Source of the DNA: Apoda limacodes
Lineage: Eukaryota; Arthropoda; Insecta; Lepidoptera; Limacodidae
DNA length: 64,000 bases
Reading direction: 5' to 3'
NCBI GenBank assembly: GCA_946406115.1
Contig: OX291542.1
Coordinates: forward strand, 1,512,959-1,576,958
Below, piece by piece: positions 1-14,800 of the stretch. The position numbers were made by a program, and so were the translations under genes. The notes under the pieces are model-generated. The model was not told the DNA's origin. It made no database searches and worked only from the letters and a program-made list of their open reading frames with translations. Position 1 is the stretch's first letter. Every line of letters begins with the position of its first letter.

Positions 1-1254
1 TTAAGTGAAGTTGTAGATCTGATAGATTTTAAAGAAAAAATAAATGAAATGTAATACACATTTTTTGTAGTTTTTATTTATTTATTTATATTGACGCCAG
101 CGGTGTTCACTTCATATAGGCATAAAGGCACTACCTAACCCTTGAGCATTTAAGAGGATACGATTCGCGTCGTCTCGCAAACGTATTACCATTCAAATAC
201 CATAAAATTTTAAACAAGTGTTCTAGGAATAAATATTCTGTATGTCTGCACTACTACAGTTCTTTATTTAATTGTATAGTTTAAAAGTTATACAGGAGTC
301 TAGTTTTTCAAACAAACGGTCTCCAATGAGATTAAAAGTTAATAAAAACTTTTTTAGGATTTTGGAAAACCAGATATAGATATTTGGCTTGAGACCTTGT
401 CTACAAAATTTTACAGTATTTAATCAGTAAATGTCTAAAACAAGTAGGAAATTCGTTTGTATGAAGCACGCTGCGAGGCGTATTTTCTTAAGTTTTAACT
501 TTTAACATTTTTACATAATAGTAAGTAGTATAAAATATCAGGCTAATAAACGCCGTGTCGTGTTTTCATTTAGTAGGTACTTTGCAATAACAATTTTGAA
601 TAAAACTTTTTACGCTTTTCGCGTAGACGCCGGTGACAGAGATAGAAGGCTTAGATACTTTTTTTCCGCGGCAAAGACACACAATAATGTGTTCTTATAT
701 GGCACATGCACAAAGAAACGAGCTGACAATCAAGTTTATCATTGCACAGGCAGTGTCACTACCGTCTACGCAAAACGAAAAAAAGTATTGCAACTTTATA
801 CAATAGTAGATTGTATCACAAGGGATCAAAATAGTATTTTTACGGCGAGGGCGCTATTTGAAATGCAGGGAAGAAAGAGTGAAGGAATAAGAATAGTACA
901 TTTATTTATTTCATTATCACTACTTGAGAAATCCGCAATTTTTTTCATAAAAGTATAAATACGAATTTGTGTAAACAATTACAAAGGCGGAATACATTTC
1001 ACGCGGGTTTTTACTTTTCCACAAACTTTTTTTATTAGGTTCGCCGCGGCCAGACAGCTTTATTATTCAGTTAGTTATAATACTTGTTCATACAACGTTC
1101 TTGATAGATCTCTATAATCCACATTCCAAATTGAAATCACTTTGCATCCCTAGGAATTCAAAGTGTAACTTTCATCCGTTTACGACGAACCAACCAGCTA
1201 TTTTTGAATAGATGTGATAAAAACGTTATTTCTACATTTGCATGGTTTTTACAG
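1..1254. other. Unassigned AT-rich sequence downstream of MTG2
   Basis: No host exon recognised. A 132-codon plus-strand reading frame (560-958, starting at GTG) has no recognisable motif and ordinary composition, and is probably chance. Confidence 0.4.
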
Positions 1255-1812
1255 CTTGAAGGTAGTGCCTCAAAGAGGTTGCTGCTACAAGTCGCAAGTT
1301 CGGCCCCATATGGAGTACTGCTGCCATATCTGGGCGGGTGCACCCGGATACCAGCTTGGCCCTTTTGACTCGGATCAGCGACGGGCTGTGAGAATTATCG
1401 ACGATCACAAACTCACTTGCCGTATCGAACCCTTAAGTCTGAGGAGAGACTTTGCCTCCCTGTGTGTGTTCTACCGCTTGTACAATGGGTTGTGTTCTGA
1501 GGAATTGTTCGAAATGATGCCTACGGCTTCTTTCTACCATCGCACCGCTCGCCATCGGTAGGGAATACATGCTCACACCTTATAACCGAAATGGTCGCGT
1601 ACAGTGCAGTTTCAGTTTGTGAAACGAGCTCCCTGCCAAGGTTTTCTCTAAGGACTACAGTTTGCGGTTCTTCAAGAAAGAAGTTATTAGATTTTTTAAA
1701 GGGTCAGCAACCCGCGAGTGATACCCCTGGTGTTACAAGCGTCCATAGGCCACGGCGACCACTTACCATCAGGCGGAATGTGTGCTTGTTTGCCACCTTA
1801 GTGGTATAAAAA
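1255..1812 (+). mobile_element. LINE family A, 5'-truncated copy 1
   Basis: The 3' end of a Jockey/CR1-like LINE ORF2: reading frames carry [20 protein letters not shown] and [18 protein letters not shown], then the tail motif LFKGQQPASD. It ends in the family 3' signature TTTGCCACCTTAGTGGTATAA. Frameshifts make it a pseudogene. The same tail recurs at six other places in the window, always on the plus strand. Confidence 0.85.
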
Positions 1813-1896
1813 AGTCAACTTTTCACGCACAATTACAAAAAACTGTTTATCTGCAACGAGAATTTCGAACTATTTTCCGTAAACAGCTTGCATTAA

Positions 1897-1944
1897 TACG
1901 TACACCAGCCTGTCGAACTGTACGTACACCAGCCTGTCGAGCTG
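1897..1944 (+). repeat. Tandem duplication of a 24-bp unit
   Basis: Two adjacent 24-bp copies differing at one base (…GTCGAACTG and …GTCGAGCTG). Nothing else is recognised between 1813 and 2407. Confidence 0.8.
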
Positions 1945-2407
1945 TACGACACGTGTCGAACTTGACCTAAACTCGACAAAGTTTTACGATATTCGGGATA
2001 TGACAATGGCTGTAATTTGTTTGTTTTGTTTAATTTATTGTTTGTTGTTGATTTGTTAATTAATAATGTATAGTATAGCAATTTATAGTAACTAAAAGTT
2101 ACCATTTCATTAAATTGGTCTCATCTATCAGTCTAATTTGTAAAAAGACAAAAAATTTAAAATAGCATCGTATTTTATTCAAAATCCTGGTCGAGAATTC
2201 TCGTGCCTCAAGAAATAAAAAAGTCGAGAAACCAGACTCTATTTGCGTAATACAAAACTTAGGGCTGTTATTAGCGATTTTTTTAATACAAATAACAATA
2301 TTCGTGTTATTGGTACATATTTAATGTTTTTCGCCTATACTAGGTTGATACACCGGTTTTTATGCAGAATTTGTCTGGCTTTATGACCCCTTAACATATC
2401 CACTTTG

Positions 2408-2413
2408 TTTATT
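2408..2413 (-). promoter_or_regulatory. Polyadenylation signal of MTG2
   Basis: AATAAA on the minus strand about 90 nt downstream of the MTG2 stop codon, in AT-rich sequence. Spacing is typical of a short insect 3' UTR. Confidence 0.55.
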
Positions 2414-2501
2414 GTTTTAAACATTTTTTTAACGTACAAAGTATATTTAAAAACAAGTATTTACATTTTACAGCCTATTAGTTACTATCACAAATCCGAA
2501 A

Positions 2502-2806
2502 TCACGTATCTTCTTCCCAATTGTCGTACATATTCCTTAAAATCCGCGACAATTCACTCAAGTTTATTCCTGTCTTTGCCGAAATCCCCACAACATCCAT
2601 TTTTCGTTTGATCTCTTCATAATTTATCTTTGCTTCAGGTAAGTCAATCTTGTTAATGACCAGGCAGCTTGGCCTCTTCGCTAGGTTTGCGCTGTACTGG
2701 CTAAGTTCATATGAAAGGGTCTGGTACTGGTCGAGCGGATCACTTGTACCATCCAGGAGGTATATCAGACCTCTGCATCTTTCTGCATGTTGAAGAAACT
2801 GTATGC
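2502..2806 (-). CDS. MTG2: MTG2 exon 6 (G4, G5, stop)
   Basis: Acceptor TTTTTTCAG; 101 codons from [10 protein letters not shown] to WEEDT and TAA. It contains NKID (guanine specificity) and SAK. A canonical AATAAA lies about 90 nt past the stop on the minus strand. Confidence 0.94.
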
Positions 2807-5800
2807 CTGAAAAAATGGTGTAATAAAATTGAATGAATGAACATGTCAAACGAAGCATGGAAGTAGAATTAATGCTGGAGATACTTGAGCATTGAGATGT
2901 GTGTGGTGGGACTCTGAATGACAGACTATAATAAAATAGTGTGATTTGGGTGTTTTGTGGAGTAAAAAACGTAGTGAGAAAGGGAGGTAGACCTTGAGGT
3001 CCAAAAAACCGAGATCAAGAATAACTTAGACAGACGAACTTGCATAAGTGCATTGATGCAAATAGATAAAGTAAATGTGTGGTCTCAAAGAATAGTGTGC
3101 CAGGGTCGTACAGATGTCGCCAACCTACATCACTTTCTCTTATCGGTATTCTATTGTAAGTCTTGGGTGTAGGCGACCATGCGTGCAGCGCGCAGCGTTG
3201 GTTGCGAAAATGTGGTTTAATCAGTTACTAATCAAGTGTGTCTCTCTATCTGCGCCGATTTCGGAGTGATCCGTGATCCGTGACAGGAGACAAAGGAGGA
3301 GGAACACATGGTAACTATAGGGTATCTGACAAAGTCGAAAAGATTGTCAGATTGTAATGAAACTAATTACGATTTAGCAAACACATATAGGACGTGATTA
3401 GTTTAAACAGTAGCTCGATAGAAAATGACGATTTTTTAGATTCTAAAAATTTTCAAAAAATCATATTTAAAATCCATCAAAATCATATGTTTTTGACGTC
3501 ACTAGCCTTGTACGGTGTAGCATGGAGCGTTTTTCGCTCGGTTCAAAAAGGGTTCTATCATTTACGGGTTACACAGCGATGCTAGGTGCGTAGTCCTTTG
3601 AGCGTACTTTAGTGCTTCCTCGTAAATACATAATTAGTCCCTTTAAATTAGCAAGACTTTCCGGGTCTGTGTTGAACACATGAATGTTAAACTTGTGAAA
3701 AAAGGAACAACCCGACGTTCCAATTGTTTTATTCAAATATCCGACACCGTCTCTTACAGCTCCGTAATATCACGATGAAGTATTTACTGCGATATAGCGT
3801 GCGCTAGTCTTTCTATTACATAATTCTTCCTTATAATTTCCTTCCTTATAACATATCGAGAGGTCGTAACCTCTACAGCACGTTCGTAAGTGTCCGAAGT
3901 TGTCTAAAAAGGCACGACACACACACACAAAAGGTGTGTTTGTGTGTACGCTAACACTGACGAATGGATGTGAATGTTGTCCATCATAAGGTTTGACCGA
4001 TGAAGGAAATGAGAGCATTGAAAAGTGACTCTAAATTGAAAATAAGAAATATTGTGATGGGGGAGCGTTTTCGTGTAAAAGAAAGCTAAATGATTCCACT
4101 CGATTATTACTAAACCATACAAGACATCTCAATACTGATTATCGATCCTGAAAATGCTTTACGAGGTCTATTCAACGGTATCAATAATGGTTTATAAAAT
4201 AAACGGGATCTATCCGAAAATTTAATGTTTTCTGCTTCCATACATTTAGTACGACGACATAACATTTATTGTACGATACCTAAATAATTTAGATAATACA
4301 GTTTTAACATATCTCTCTCTCTTTTTTTAAACATTAGAATACGACATCATTACCAAATTAAAAACGCAAACCTTTTTTGTACAAACAAAATAGTAGGTAT
4401 TCATTCCTCGTTTGATTTTTTTTTAATTAAATTGAGGCAATATAATTAAATTTAAACATCCAGTTAGGTTTATTTAGATGCTCTTTTATAATAGCGAAGT
4501 AAAGTGTTAGCACGTGGAGTGGAGACGCGTGTATCTACTAGCTATCATAATTATTAATAGGTACATAATACTGTTTGGTCTCTGGCTACTGTTTCGTGCG
4601 TCTACAGGCGTCATTTTTTGTATACATGTGTATGATCTCACCCAATCCATAGTTCTTGTGCGACCCGGGGATGAGCCCGGGCAGGTCGGCGATGGCCACT
4701 TGTTCGTAGTCGTCGTACGGGACCATGCCTGGAACATTTGTCGAACTAAAAATAAATACTCAACATATTAAATACTTTAGCTTTATATCATGTACTAGCT
4801 TACTAATTAGATTTATGCCTGACGTTTTTGTGTAAAAAAAACCGTTTTTTAGGTTAAAAAATCCCTCTCGGTGCGCTAATTCGACTCCCACTTGACGTTT
4901 TTCGATACAAAACCCTTCTTTAAGACTCAATTTTCTTTTAGAGGTAAGTTAAAACAGTTTTAAATTTTTATTCAGTAGATACCATAGAGCAACACGGCCT
5001 CTATACTGGGGGGGGGGGGGGGGAAAGCCATAAGCAGGCTTTCCCAATTGTAAAAGTACACGTCCAAATGGCCATTATTTAATTATAACTAGCTTCGAAT
5101 AAATCGGATTTTTCACTAGACCAAGATAGAAGAAGAACACGACCGACCTCGATTGGTTACCTTCTAGTGTATCTCACACACTGATGGGTCTAGACATTAA
5201 GAGTCAGGCATTGGCATGCAGCCTGGACATAGCAAAGTTGTTCGATCGGGTCTGACACCGGGGTCTTCTGTCAAAGTTGCTTGCGAAGTGTTTGTGTACA
5301 TGGGTGGCAAGCTTTTCGTCCGGCAGACGCATACGAACCGTAGTTGACGCTAGTTACTTTGATAGCATGGACATTAATGCTGGTGTCCCGCAAGGCTCTG
5401 TGCTGTCTCCTACGCTGTTTCTACTGCATATCAATGACATGTTGGACATCAACAACATGCATTGCTATGCAGGTGACAGTACTGGAGACGCTTATTACAC
5501 GGGTCGTGCAAACATCCCTCGTTCCGTTGTAGAGGAAAAACGCGGAGAACTTGTGTCTCAAATCGAGATCCCTCTGTCCAAGGTCTCTGACTGGGGACGG
5601 GAAAACTTTGTCCGATTCAACTTTAGGAAGGCACAAGTCTGCGCGTTCACCGCTTAAAAAACCCATTTACTGAGGTCCCACAATTCCAGAACACTTCCCT
5701 CACCATCTCCAAGAGCATTGGGACCCTTGGTGTAGACATAATAATAATAATAAGGATACAAGGCTCGTAATAATAAGGATCCGAATATTTCTGAGTTAAA

Positions 5801-8800
5801 ACGCAAATTAAATGCTGCCTCGAGGTTCAGTAAGAAAGCAACTGCCAGAGCAAAATTCCAATTCATCGGCAAAATAGGTGGGCGACTTGCGAGCTATCCT
5901 TCTGGGAGTCGTGCTTTCTGGTCGCTTGCTAAAGCTGCCTAAGGGGAACTTCTGCCAGTCGTCCGTAGGCTTGTTTGCCACCTTAGTGGTATAAAAAAAA
6001 ATCTCCAGCGATGTTCAGTTCCGAGATCAATTGCAAGACAAAGTGAAGCTGGTGTCCAAAAACTACTCAACAGAGCGAAGCAGTACTTCACCTCAGGGCA
6101 AATGTTGCAATTACAAGTTGCAAGTCCGGCCCCATATGGAGTACTGCTACCATCTCTGAGCGGGTGCACCCGGATATCAGCTAGGCCCTTTTGACTCGGT
6201 TTAATGACGAGCTGAAAGAATCGTCGACGATCCCAAACTCACAAGCCGTATTGAACCCTTAAGTCTGAGGAGAGACTTTGCCTCCCTGTGTGTGTTCTAC
6301 CGCTTGTATAATGGGATGTCTTCTCAGGAATTGAATTGTTCGAAATGATGCCCACGGCTACTTTCTACCATCGCACAGCTCGCTATCGGCATAGTTATTA
6401 AATACCGGACAGTACTCATATTGTTTAAAAAAAAAAGGATTTATTGAGTAAATTACTGAAGTACATTAAATCAACTTAGCAACTATTAATTATTTTATTT
6501 AATTATTATAAAGTTGGCTAAGATACCTCTCGCTCTCAAGCTAGGTAGTCCTTTGTTATGAGAGCCAGATTTACATAGACAATAATGTGTGCTTAATTAA
6601 AAAACCAATATCACTAAAATAATAGTTACAGCGTGTTTTCAATAATTATTTTCAAGATCAACATGAGGAAGGAGAATAGTTAAAATAAGATAAAAAGTTC
6701 GTCTGTGTGTATATAATATACAAGTGTGAGTTATTTTTTATTCTATATTTTATATGATGTATTAAATGGAATAATATTCATGGTGTATAATTAAGAAATG
6801 AGAATATTTTCTGTCTTTATGTAGTCTAAGTTTAATAGCCAATTTCTGAGTACTTTTTTGCATTCGAAATTAGAGCATTTTACAATTAATATGTTTTTCA
6901 AGATTTTATTATAAAGTTTTGTACATAGATACAAATGTTGTTTTTGCCCAAATGAAGTTTTACGTGGTTCTACAATCATAAAATTTCTCGTTTTACGTTT
7001 TTGACGTTGTGTGGAAGTTTGGTGTTCAGGAAGTATGGACGTATGTTTCTTTAAGACAGCTTTAAGTATAAAACATTGTCTTACAGTAAGTAAGTTGGTT
7101 TCTGAATACAATTTGGAAGTAGAATATCTAATCGGTTTACGAAACATGACTTTTAGAACGGCCCTCTGGGCTCTTTCCAGTCGCAAAAGAGTAGTTTTTG
7201 GTACTCCACCCCAAGCGGTGATTCCGTACGTTAAGACCGATTGTACTAAAGAATAATAAACCATTTTAAGGACAGTGGGGTTTGCGGAAGCTTTTAAATT
7301 TTTGAAAACATAAATCATTTTTCTAATCTTCCCGGTAAGCACGCTTATGTTATGGCTCCAGTTTAGACTAAAGTCTATATAGACTCCTAAATATTTTATG
7401 TGAGTTGACATTCCTAAGTAAGGACACTTACATGCTCTGTTGACAGTAGAAGAGTAAGCACATGAGTGGACTTTAATATTGAGAGTTTTAGCTAGTGGTT
7501 GCAGGTTGGATTTGATAGCAAAAGCAATAGCTTGAGTCTTATTAACATTTAATGTAAGAAGGTTAGTGGATAGCCAATAGGTGACCGTTCTTAGTGCGTC
7601 TTCGGCAATTTTTTGGACTTGAACCCATGACTTTCCATGAACTATAAGTGCGGTATCATCGGCATATGTAAATATCTTACAGTTTTTAAGGGGAAGTTTG
7701 CATAAGTCGTTTATGTAAATTAAGAAAAGGGTAGGTCCGAGTACGCTTCCCTGAGACACACCGTAATTAATTGGTTCTTCGTTGCTAACCCAATTATCTA
7801 TTTTGACCACTTGACAACGATCGCTTAAATAGCTTTGGAGTAAGTTTAGGGCTACGCCTCTCACCCCAATGTTTTCCAGCTTTTTAAAAGAAGTGGGACC
7901 GACAGGCCCTTAAAAGCCTTAGATAAATCAAGTAATACACCCAGACATTTCTCTCGACTATCAAGATTGTAAACGACATGATAAGTCAAGCTAGTTACTG
8001 CATCTTCTGCTGAAAGCCCTTTTCTGAAACCAAATGGATTGTTGGCCAATATATTATATTTTTCCAAAAACTGTTTTAGCCTTTTATTCAAAAAATTTTC
8101 AAATATTTTTGACATAGAGTTTTTTGAAAACGTTAGGAAAGACACCCTTAAAATGCACAAGTTGAAGATGTGCGTAAGTATGGGGGTAAGTATGTGTCTA
8201 CTATTTTTGAGAATTACAGGAGAAATGGAATCATAGCCCACAGCACAGTCGTCGCGCAAATCAAGGATGAGGCTGTCAACCTCAGAAATGTCTACAGGAA
8301 GAAAAACTACCGAATTTGGCACCTTGCAAGGTTCAGTGACATTTGAAGAAATTAGATACTGGGCGTTAGAACGATGTTGATGAGGGATTTGAATTTGTGA
8401 TACTAAGTTGGACCCAACTTCCAAGTGGCTTTAGTGTTCTTGTCTGCTAGTAGTAAAACTTGGTATACTCAACAGAGCGAAGCAGTACTTCACGTCGGGG
8501 CAAAGGTTGCTACTTTACAAGTCGCAAGTTCGGCCCCATATGGAGTACTGCTGCCATCTCTGGGCGGGTGCACCCGGATACCAGCTTGGCCCTTTTGACG
8601 CGGTTCAACGACGGGCTGTGAGAATTGTCGACGATCCCAAACTCACTTGCGGTATCGAGCCCTTAAGTCTGAGGAGAGACTTTGCCTCCCTGTGTGTGTT
8701 CTACCGCTTGTACAATGGATTGTGTTCTGAGGAATTGTTCGAAATTATGCCCACGGCTACTTTCTACCATCGCACCGCTCGCCATCGACAGGGAATTCAA

Positions 8801-11800
8801 CGAAATGTTCAATAGAAATGGTAGCGTACAGTGCGGTTTCAGAGAAACTTCCTCCCGCGAACCCTTGGGTTGTGGAATGAGCTCCCTGCCAAGGTTTTCT
8901 CTAAGGACTACAGTATGGTGTTCTTCAAAAAAGAAGTTATTAGATTTCTGAAGGGTCGGCAACGCGCGAGTGATGCAAGCGTCCATAGGTTACGGTGACC
9001 GCTTACCATCAGGCGGACCGTAGGCTTGTTTGCCACCTTAGTGGTATAAAAAAAAAAAAAAAAAAAAAGTAATTGTTCCCTTTCGTAATTTGACTTCAGA
9101 TTACGTATTAAATCTTTACAATAGTTTCTATATCTAGTGTCCATTAGTTTTAGGAGACTGTCATTAGGGGAACTTTTATGGCGCTTGTGTAATTTATCGC
9201 GGTGTCTTATGCATCTTAATATACCAAGCGTTGTAACAGTAATAGAGTGCGATTTTATAATATTAGTAATAGATGTAATAAACTGCTCAGCTGCGTGATT
9301 GCCATCTTCGTTACTAAGAATGTCACTGAAGTCAACTTTTTCAATTTCAGTGGTAACTGCTGGGTAATCGATTTTTGTATACGTCCTTTGAGAGTAGGTC
9401 CTAATAGATTTTTTCTGTAAGCACAACAAAATTGGGTAGTGATGTGTGATTTGACAGTCGAGAATAGTAGTGATAGCGTCGCAATCTGACTTTAGTAGGA
9501 TATGGTCCAGGCAGTTTTGTCCTCTAGTCGGATAACGATGAGCGAGCAGCATTTCATGTGAGGCAGCAAAGGTTAAATATTCTTCAGCAGAGGTATCCAT
9601 GACGTCAGAACAAATGTTAATATTTACGTCCCCTATAAGAGCAATATTTTTGAAATTGGATAGCGAACTTAAGATTTTCTGCAAGCTGTTGTTAAAAATA
9701 TTATTGTTAGTCAAAGAATGGCGCCTATAAACTGCAACAATAGCTATTTCCGTACCCATTTTACAAAGAAGCCAGTCGCATGTATGTGCACGATTAAATA
9801 TAAATATAGGTTAACTAATAGACTGACTATGTTTGTAATAATTGTAAGTAACCTATATGAAAGTTAGTATGAAGCTTAGTTATTATGCGTGTATATAGTA
9901 TATAGTATATAGGCTGCACAGTATCTGTACTTGATAACTGTTTAATCCTAATATTTTGTCCTTCGTGTAGGGAAGCAAAGGAGTGTAAGTAAAATAATGA
10001 CTTAGTTTATAGTATGTTAGATAATGAGCTAACAAGCAGACAAGGTCCCAACGAGCTGACCGTGTATGATTGGTATGTATGCATATTTTTATATTTATGT
10101 TGTGTTTGTTTGTTGCAAAATACCCTATCATATAGTTTATTGTTAAGATGAGTATGTAAGTGTACTGTAGACATGTTTTTATACATTTTATGTAGTGTAA
10201 TATATAAGTTAAGTAGTTATGATTATAAAAGAGATTATTTTTAATAATAGATCACCGCCTTATTTTTGTAAGTTTATCGAAATTAGAAGTTTTAACAAAC
10301 AGTAGTACAAAATAAAAGTATTTTTCTTTTTTATTTCCGCTTAATAATTTAGTAGAAGACGAGACGCTGAATATCAAACCTCCTGCAGAGAACCGAAGGG
10401 TGCCATCAGACCTGGAAAGTCATTTCACGTTTTCCAATTTCAGAAGGTCCTCATCAGCCAGGATCAAAATTTGTGGTGAGCCGTCAGCTTTGCGTAAGTG
10501 AACACGGCCCCGGGCCAACCAGCAGTACGCGTAGCCGTTGTTTTTAGCATAAGTTTTGGCCAGGTAGTACAATCGTTTCAGCTTCGGGGTGAGGTTTTCT
10601 GACACATAGACTACGGTTCCCGGGCCAGGTAAGCCTAAGTGAGAGGTGCACAATTTATTATGATTTTTCTTGTTAAAGTCCTTGACACTGCTTAGAATTT
10701 TGTTTCTTACAATGGTACTGGTGAATTCGGCGATAACTGGTTTGCTTTAAGAATTTTTAATGCGAAATACGTTTTTAATATCAGTTGTGCTGATTTCCGA
10801 GTTTATTGATTTGCCTAAGTTTTGTATGAGTTGCAGTAAATGGTCGTTACTTTCAGCTTCGGAGTTGGGAATGCTGCGGATTTATATTGCGGACGAACGT
10901 AGATTACGTTACAAACTGTCAATTCTGTTTTCTAGAAGTTGTATTTGGGTCTGTGTTAATTTTTGTGACTTTTGTAAGTTTTCAGTCTGTGATTTTAGAT
11001 CATCATATTGTTTGGAGACAAAATCAATAGATAACTGAAAGTTGCGGTTCTCTTCCTGGATTTATTTTATCGACTTCATGACAGCTTGTAGCTTTGAATC
11101 CTGTCGTAAATCCTTGTCAGAGAACATCTTATTTATTTTAGTCATAGCTTGTTTTATGCTTTCGTCACAGTCACAACTGAACTTTTTTTTTTAACACGTG
11201 AGAACCTTGGCGTTTGGTGCTGAATTCTGAGTCCGAGAAGTGTTTTTCAGGAGTTTTGGTTTTTGAAGGCTTGGTTGGAGTGTGTTTCAGCGACATTCTT
11301 GCAGTAAAATTTCTAGGAGGTCAAGCGTTAGGCCTAAATAAATAGGCCTAGTTGATATTCGTCGGCAAAAAATACGAAGGCGCAAGGTGTCGTATAAGAG
11401 GTGCGGTAGGTGCGGGGAGGACTTGCGCTGGCGCAGATAGTGCGTAATTAGAAACGCCCATGTAACTTACACACTAGGGAAAAAAGTAGAACTATGGTTC
11501 GTCTATTTCTTTGCACAAATAATGATACGCTCTCTCACTTGCACACTTAAATCACTGATTCATAGACTTAGAGGCAACAGAAAATACGTCCAACAAGTGG
11601 GTAGACTGACTGACTCAACACTAGACACTTTGTTGTACCGATGAAGTTTATATGTTCCGATTTTGATTCATTTAACTTTATCCTTCATTTCTCTGTCCAT
11701 CATGGATTTTATTAACAACAATATGAAAATACGGCAAAGTATTTAGGCATGACGCTTGACGCAAAGCTACGCTGGAAAGATCACGTTAATAAAAAAAGAT

Positions 11801-14800
11801 GAGTTAGAAACAAAAAGAGAAGGGACATTCTACTCTAGCAGTACACGGCAAAATATTACTATACAAATAAGTCCTAATGCTAGTATGGACCTATGAATTA
11901 CAGTTGTGGGGCTGTACCAAAAATAGTAATATCGCAATCACCCAAATATTCCAAAATAAGGTTCTCAGGGTGTCGAGATCGTTTTCTCAAGGGAAAATCA
12001 AATGAAAGATTTTCTCGGCTTCGTAAATATCAATTTATTATAATTTTTATTCTGCTACCACTTTATTACAATTGTACAATACTATTTTCTATATTTCCGC
12101 CCCAGATTATAATTTTCGGTAATTACCACGAAGTACCGAATTTCTGCTTTTTCTGTCGGTGGTACCAAAACTTTATTACCGATTTGCCGTTTGTCGCTTT
12201 CATGTATTTTCTTTGTGAAAATACGGTTGAGTCGTTATCAAGTTATTTAATAAATAATGATAAATAGTGTTACAGGAACATCTTAAAAGCCGACCCGTAA
12301 TAGGGTGTAATTCCCTCGACGTATGTTTCAAACAAGTTGTTTACTGTGTAATACTGTTATAAAAAGACTTGTTACCTGCGTCTAGGGTTTTGAGGTTTAA
12401 CCCTAAAACCCAAGAATAAAATTCAATATAGGTACTCCTTAATAGTATCCGCTTCATTTTAAATTAATTTCTTTTCTTCTTGTACCTTTTAAATATTCTC
12501 AAATCACGGCATTTTAAATTTGACACAATTAAAAACATTTTCTTTTCAGATTTACATGAGAAATTAAAAAAAAAGACTCATTGGTACACGCCGGTTTCGA
12601 ATCAAAGGAGTAACGGATAAAATTGGATCACCTTTGAGTAAATTTGGCGCACGCCAAAGGATCAAACACCAGATATCCACAAAATTGACTGCACCTGCGG
12701 CAGTTATTACATTGGCCAGATCAAACGTACAATTGAGGACAGGGTCCAAGAACATGTTGCTGCTGTAAAGAATTGCCAGACAACAAAATCAGCTATAGCA
12801 GGACATCTCATTACCTCAAATTCCAACCACTGGATTGAGCTCCACAAGCCTAAGGTTTTGTCCACCGATCGCCAATCTTGTCGTTGATTGGTACGCAAAG
12901 CGATTGAAATAAAAAAGCATAAGAACTCAATCGTGAGAGGATGGATACAAACTGTCGCCTGCATGGAATCTAGTCATAGGGAAATACAGCTCTCGAGTTT
13001 CTTTAACGAACGCACCTGAGGACACCGTTAGTGTTTGTAACGATTTTGACAGGTATAAAGACGAAGTGAGGGTAGTTCAACAGGACACCTCCACTCGAAG
13101 CCGAAGTGAGGGTAGTTCAACAGGACACCTCCACTCGAAGCCGAAGTGAGGGTAGTTCAACAGGACACCTCCACTCCAAGCCGAAGTAAGGGTAGTTCAA
13201 CAGGACACCTCCACTCGAAGCCGAAGACGCCGCGCACCGCCAGTCTACCCGTGACCAAGGCTGAAAAAAGGCATTTTGCCAAATAACGAGCGTTGAATCC
13301 CGATTTATTTCTAAATTAGTAATGGAACGCGAAAATTTAAAAACTTATATTGTAATTAACTTATGTGCAAGAAGCGACAAAAATATTCTTGTGTTGTGTC
13401 GTCGACCTGGTCGTGTGTACGTAACGGGTAACATTTTCTTTAAGCGTAATTTATGTACGTCATAATCATTGTACATAACTATAGTCAAGTCTATCGATAA
13501 CGATCAACCATGTTCCGTACAAATAGATATTATTATTTTACTATTCTCTACTCTATTCTTGATTATTTCAGAGATATAGCAGGGTGCTCATGACCACGAC
13601 TAGTACAACCTGGCCAAAACGTCAAGAACCAAAATGGTAAATGTTTTGTTCGCGTGTGAGTCCCGAAAATTTATATATAAAAAATGATACCCTTTTCTAG
13701 TTTGAAAGCTGTCATCCGAAATAAGATCTTGAAATCTATTACTTCTGTACAAGAACTATTAGTCTACGATAAATATTGTTGGATATATAGCTCTTTTTAG
13801 TTTGACAGCTGATGCCTCCCACTATGGAAACTTTGAAGTCCACGTTAAAACCCGCACTGTACTACATGCATGGCTGACTTTTATAAACTGTAGTACAAAT
13901 GCGTGGCTGTGACGTAGCATTGTTTTAATATACTCTCGTAGGGTGCGTGTGTGTTTGTGATTCTACTATGATTCTATATTGTGCTGTGCGTCTGCTTACC
14001 GAGACAAACACATTTAATGCCTCAGCTGGTTTGTCCCCACTACAGGGGCACAGGCCTCTCCTTTAGACCTCTGGCCTACAGGCCTCCGACTTGTCTTAAA
14101 TTCATATGACAACATTTGACTATTTTACTTAAATAGAAAAACTGAATTTACATGTATACCAAAACTATCCTCATTTCGTTGACGCTTATCTAAATTTGTT
14201 TGCGCTAAACCACAATGTCTTCTCCCCCAGGAAGGCAACAATTCTAGAAAAAAGGAGAAATATAAATATATATTATCTAGGTTAGAAAGAAATAGTACAT
14301 TGTGTACCATCCTGGTATGGAGAAGATTACTAACTAAATGTTATTTACAAGGCTTTAATGCCTCGAAATTTAAAAAAATATGAATTAAAAGTTTTTGCTG
14401 AAGTTAAAGCTTGTGATTGCTTGCTTGTAGTGTTTCATATTTTGAACAAACAGTTTTGAAACATAATTGATAATATGCGCGTCATTACCGCCCGTGAGTT
14501 CTATGAACGCGCGCTTAGCTTTGAGAACAGTAACCCTATTTGAGTTATCAAAGTCTTAGCACTCACTTTACCCACACGGTACGACACTCTTTACGAGTAT
14601 ATGTTATGATACATTATTTTCTTGTGTAGAGAGGAAATCTATGGCAGTTAATAAAGTTTTCTTTTTTCAAACAGTGAATTTAATTGTGGGAGGATGGCTG
14701 ACTGAACACTGACCGATGTGCGGGCGCAATGTAGTGAAGGGGTGGGGCGCTACAGTGGGCCGCGCGCGGGTCAACGCCCTCAGCAGCGTGCTCTTGCCTG

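Larger units (their letters stand above)
6430..11460 (-). mobile_element. CR1/Jockey-like LINE family B with FP-domain ORF1
   Basis: A near full-length but decayed LINE lying in the same orientation as MTG2, inside its intron 4. From 5' to 3' on the minus strand: GC-richer leader (11460-11300), ORF1, endonuclease part of ORF2, RT part, and 3' UTR ending near 6430 at an AATAAA followed by T-rich sequence. It is split at 8453-9068 by a family-A copy. A stretch at 9792-10400 matches neither ORF and may be a further insertion or a deletion scar in the ORF2 N-terminus. Confidence 0.85.

Noticed and set aside
560..958. 132-codon plus-strand frame starting at GTG
   Set aside because: No motif, no supporting splice sites, composition like surrounding sequence.
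4507..4771. Two overlapping 76- and 85-codon frames
   Set aside because: Wrong frames over MTG2 exon 5; the true frame gives ADLPGLI and is only 29 codons.
10420..10653. A 77-codon frame as a host gene
   Set aside because: It is the FP-domain end of LINE B ORF1, followed by the ORF2 of the same element.
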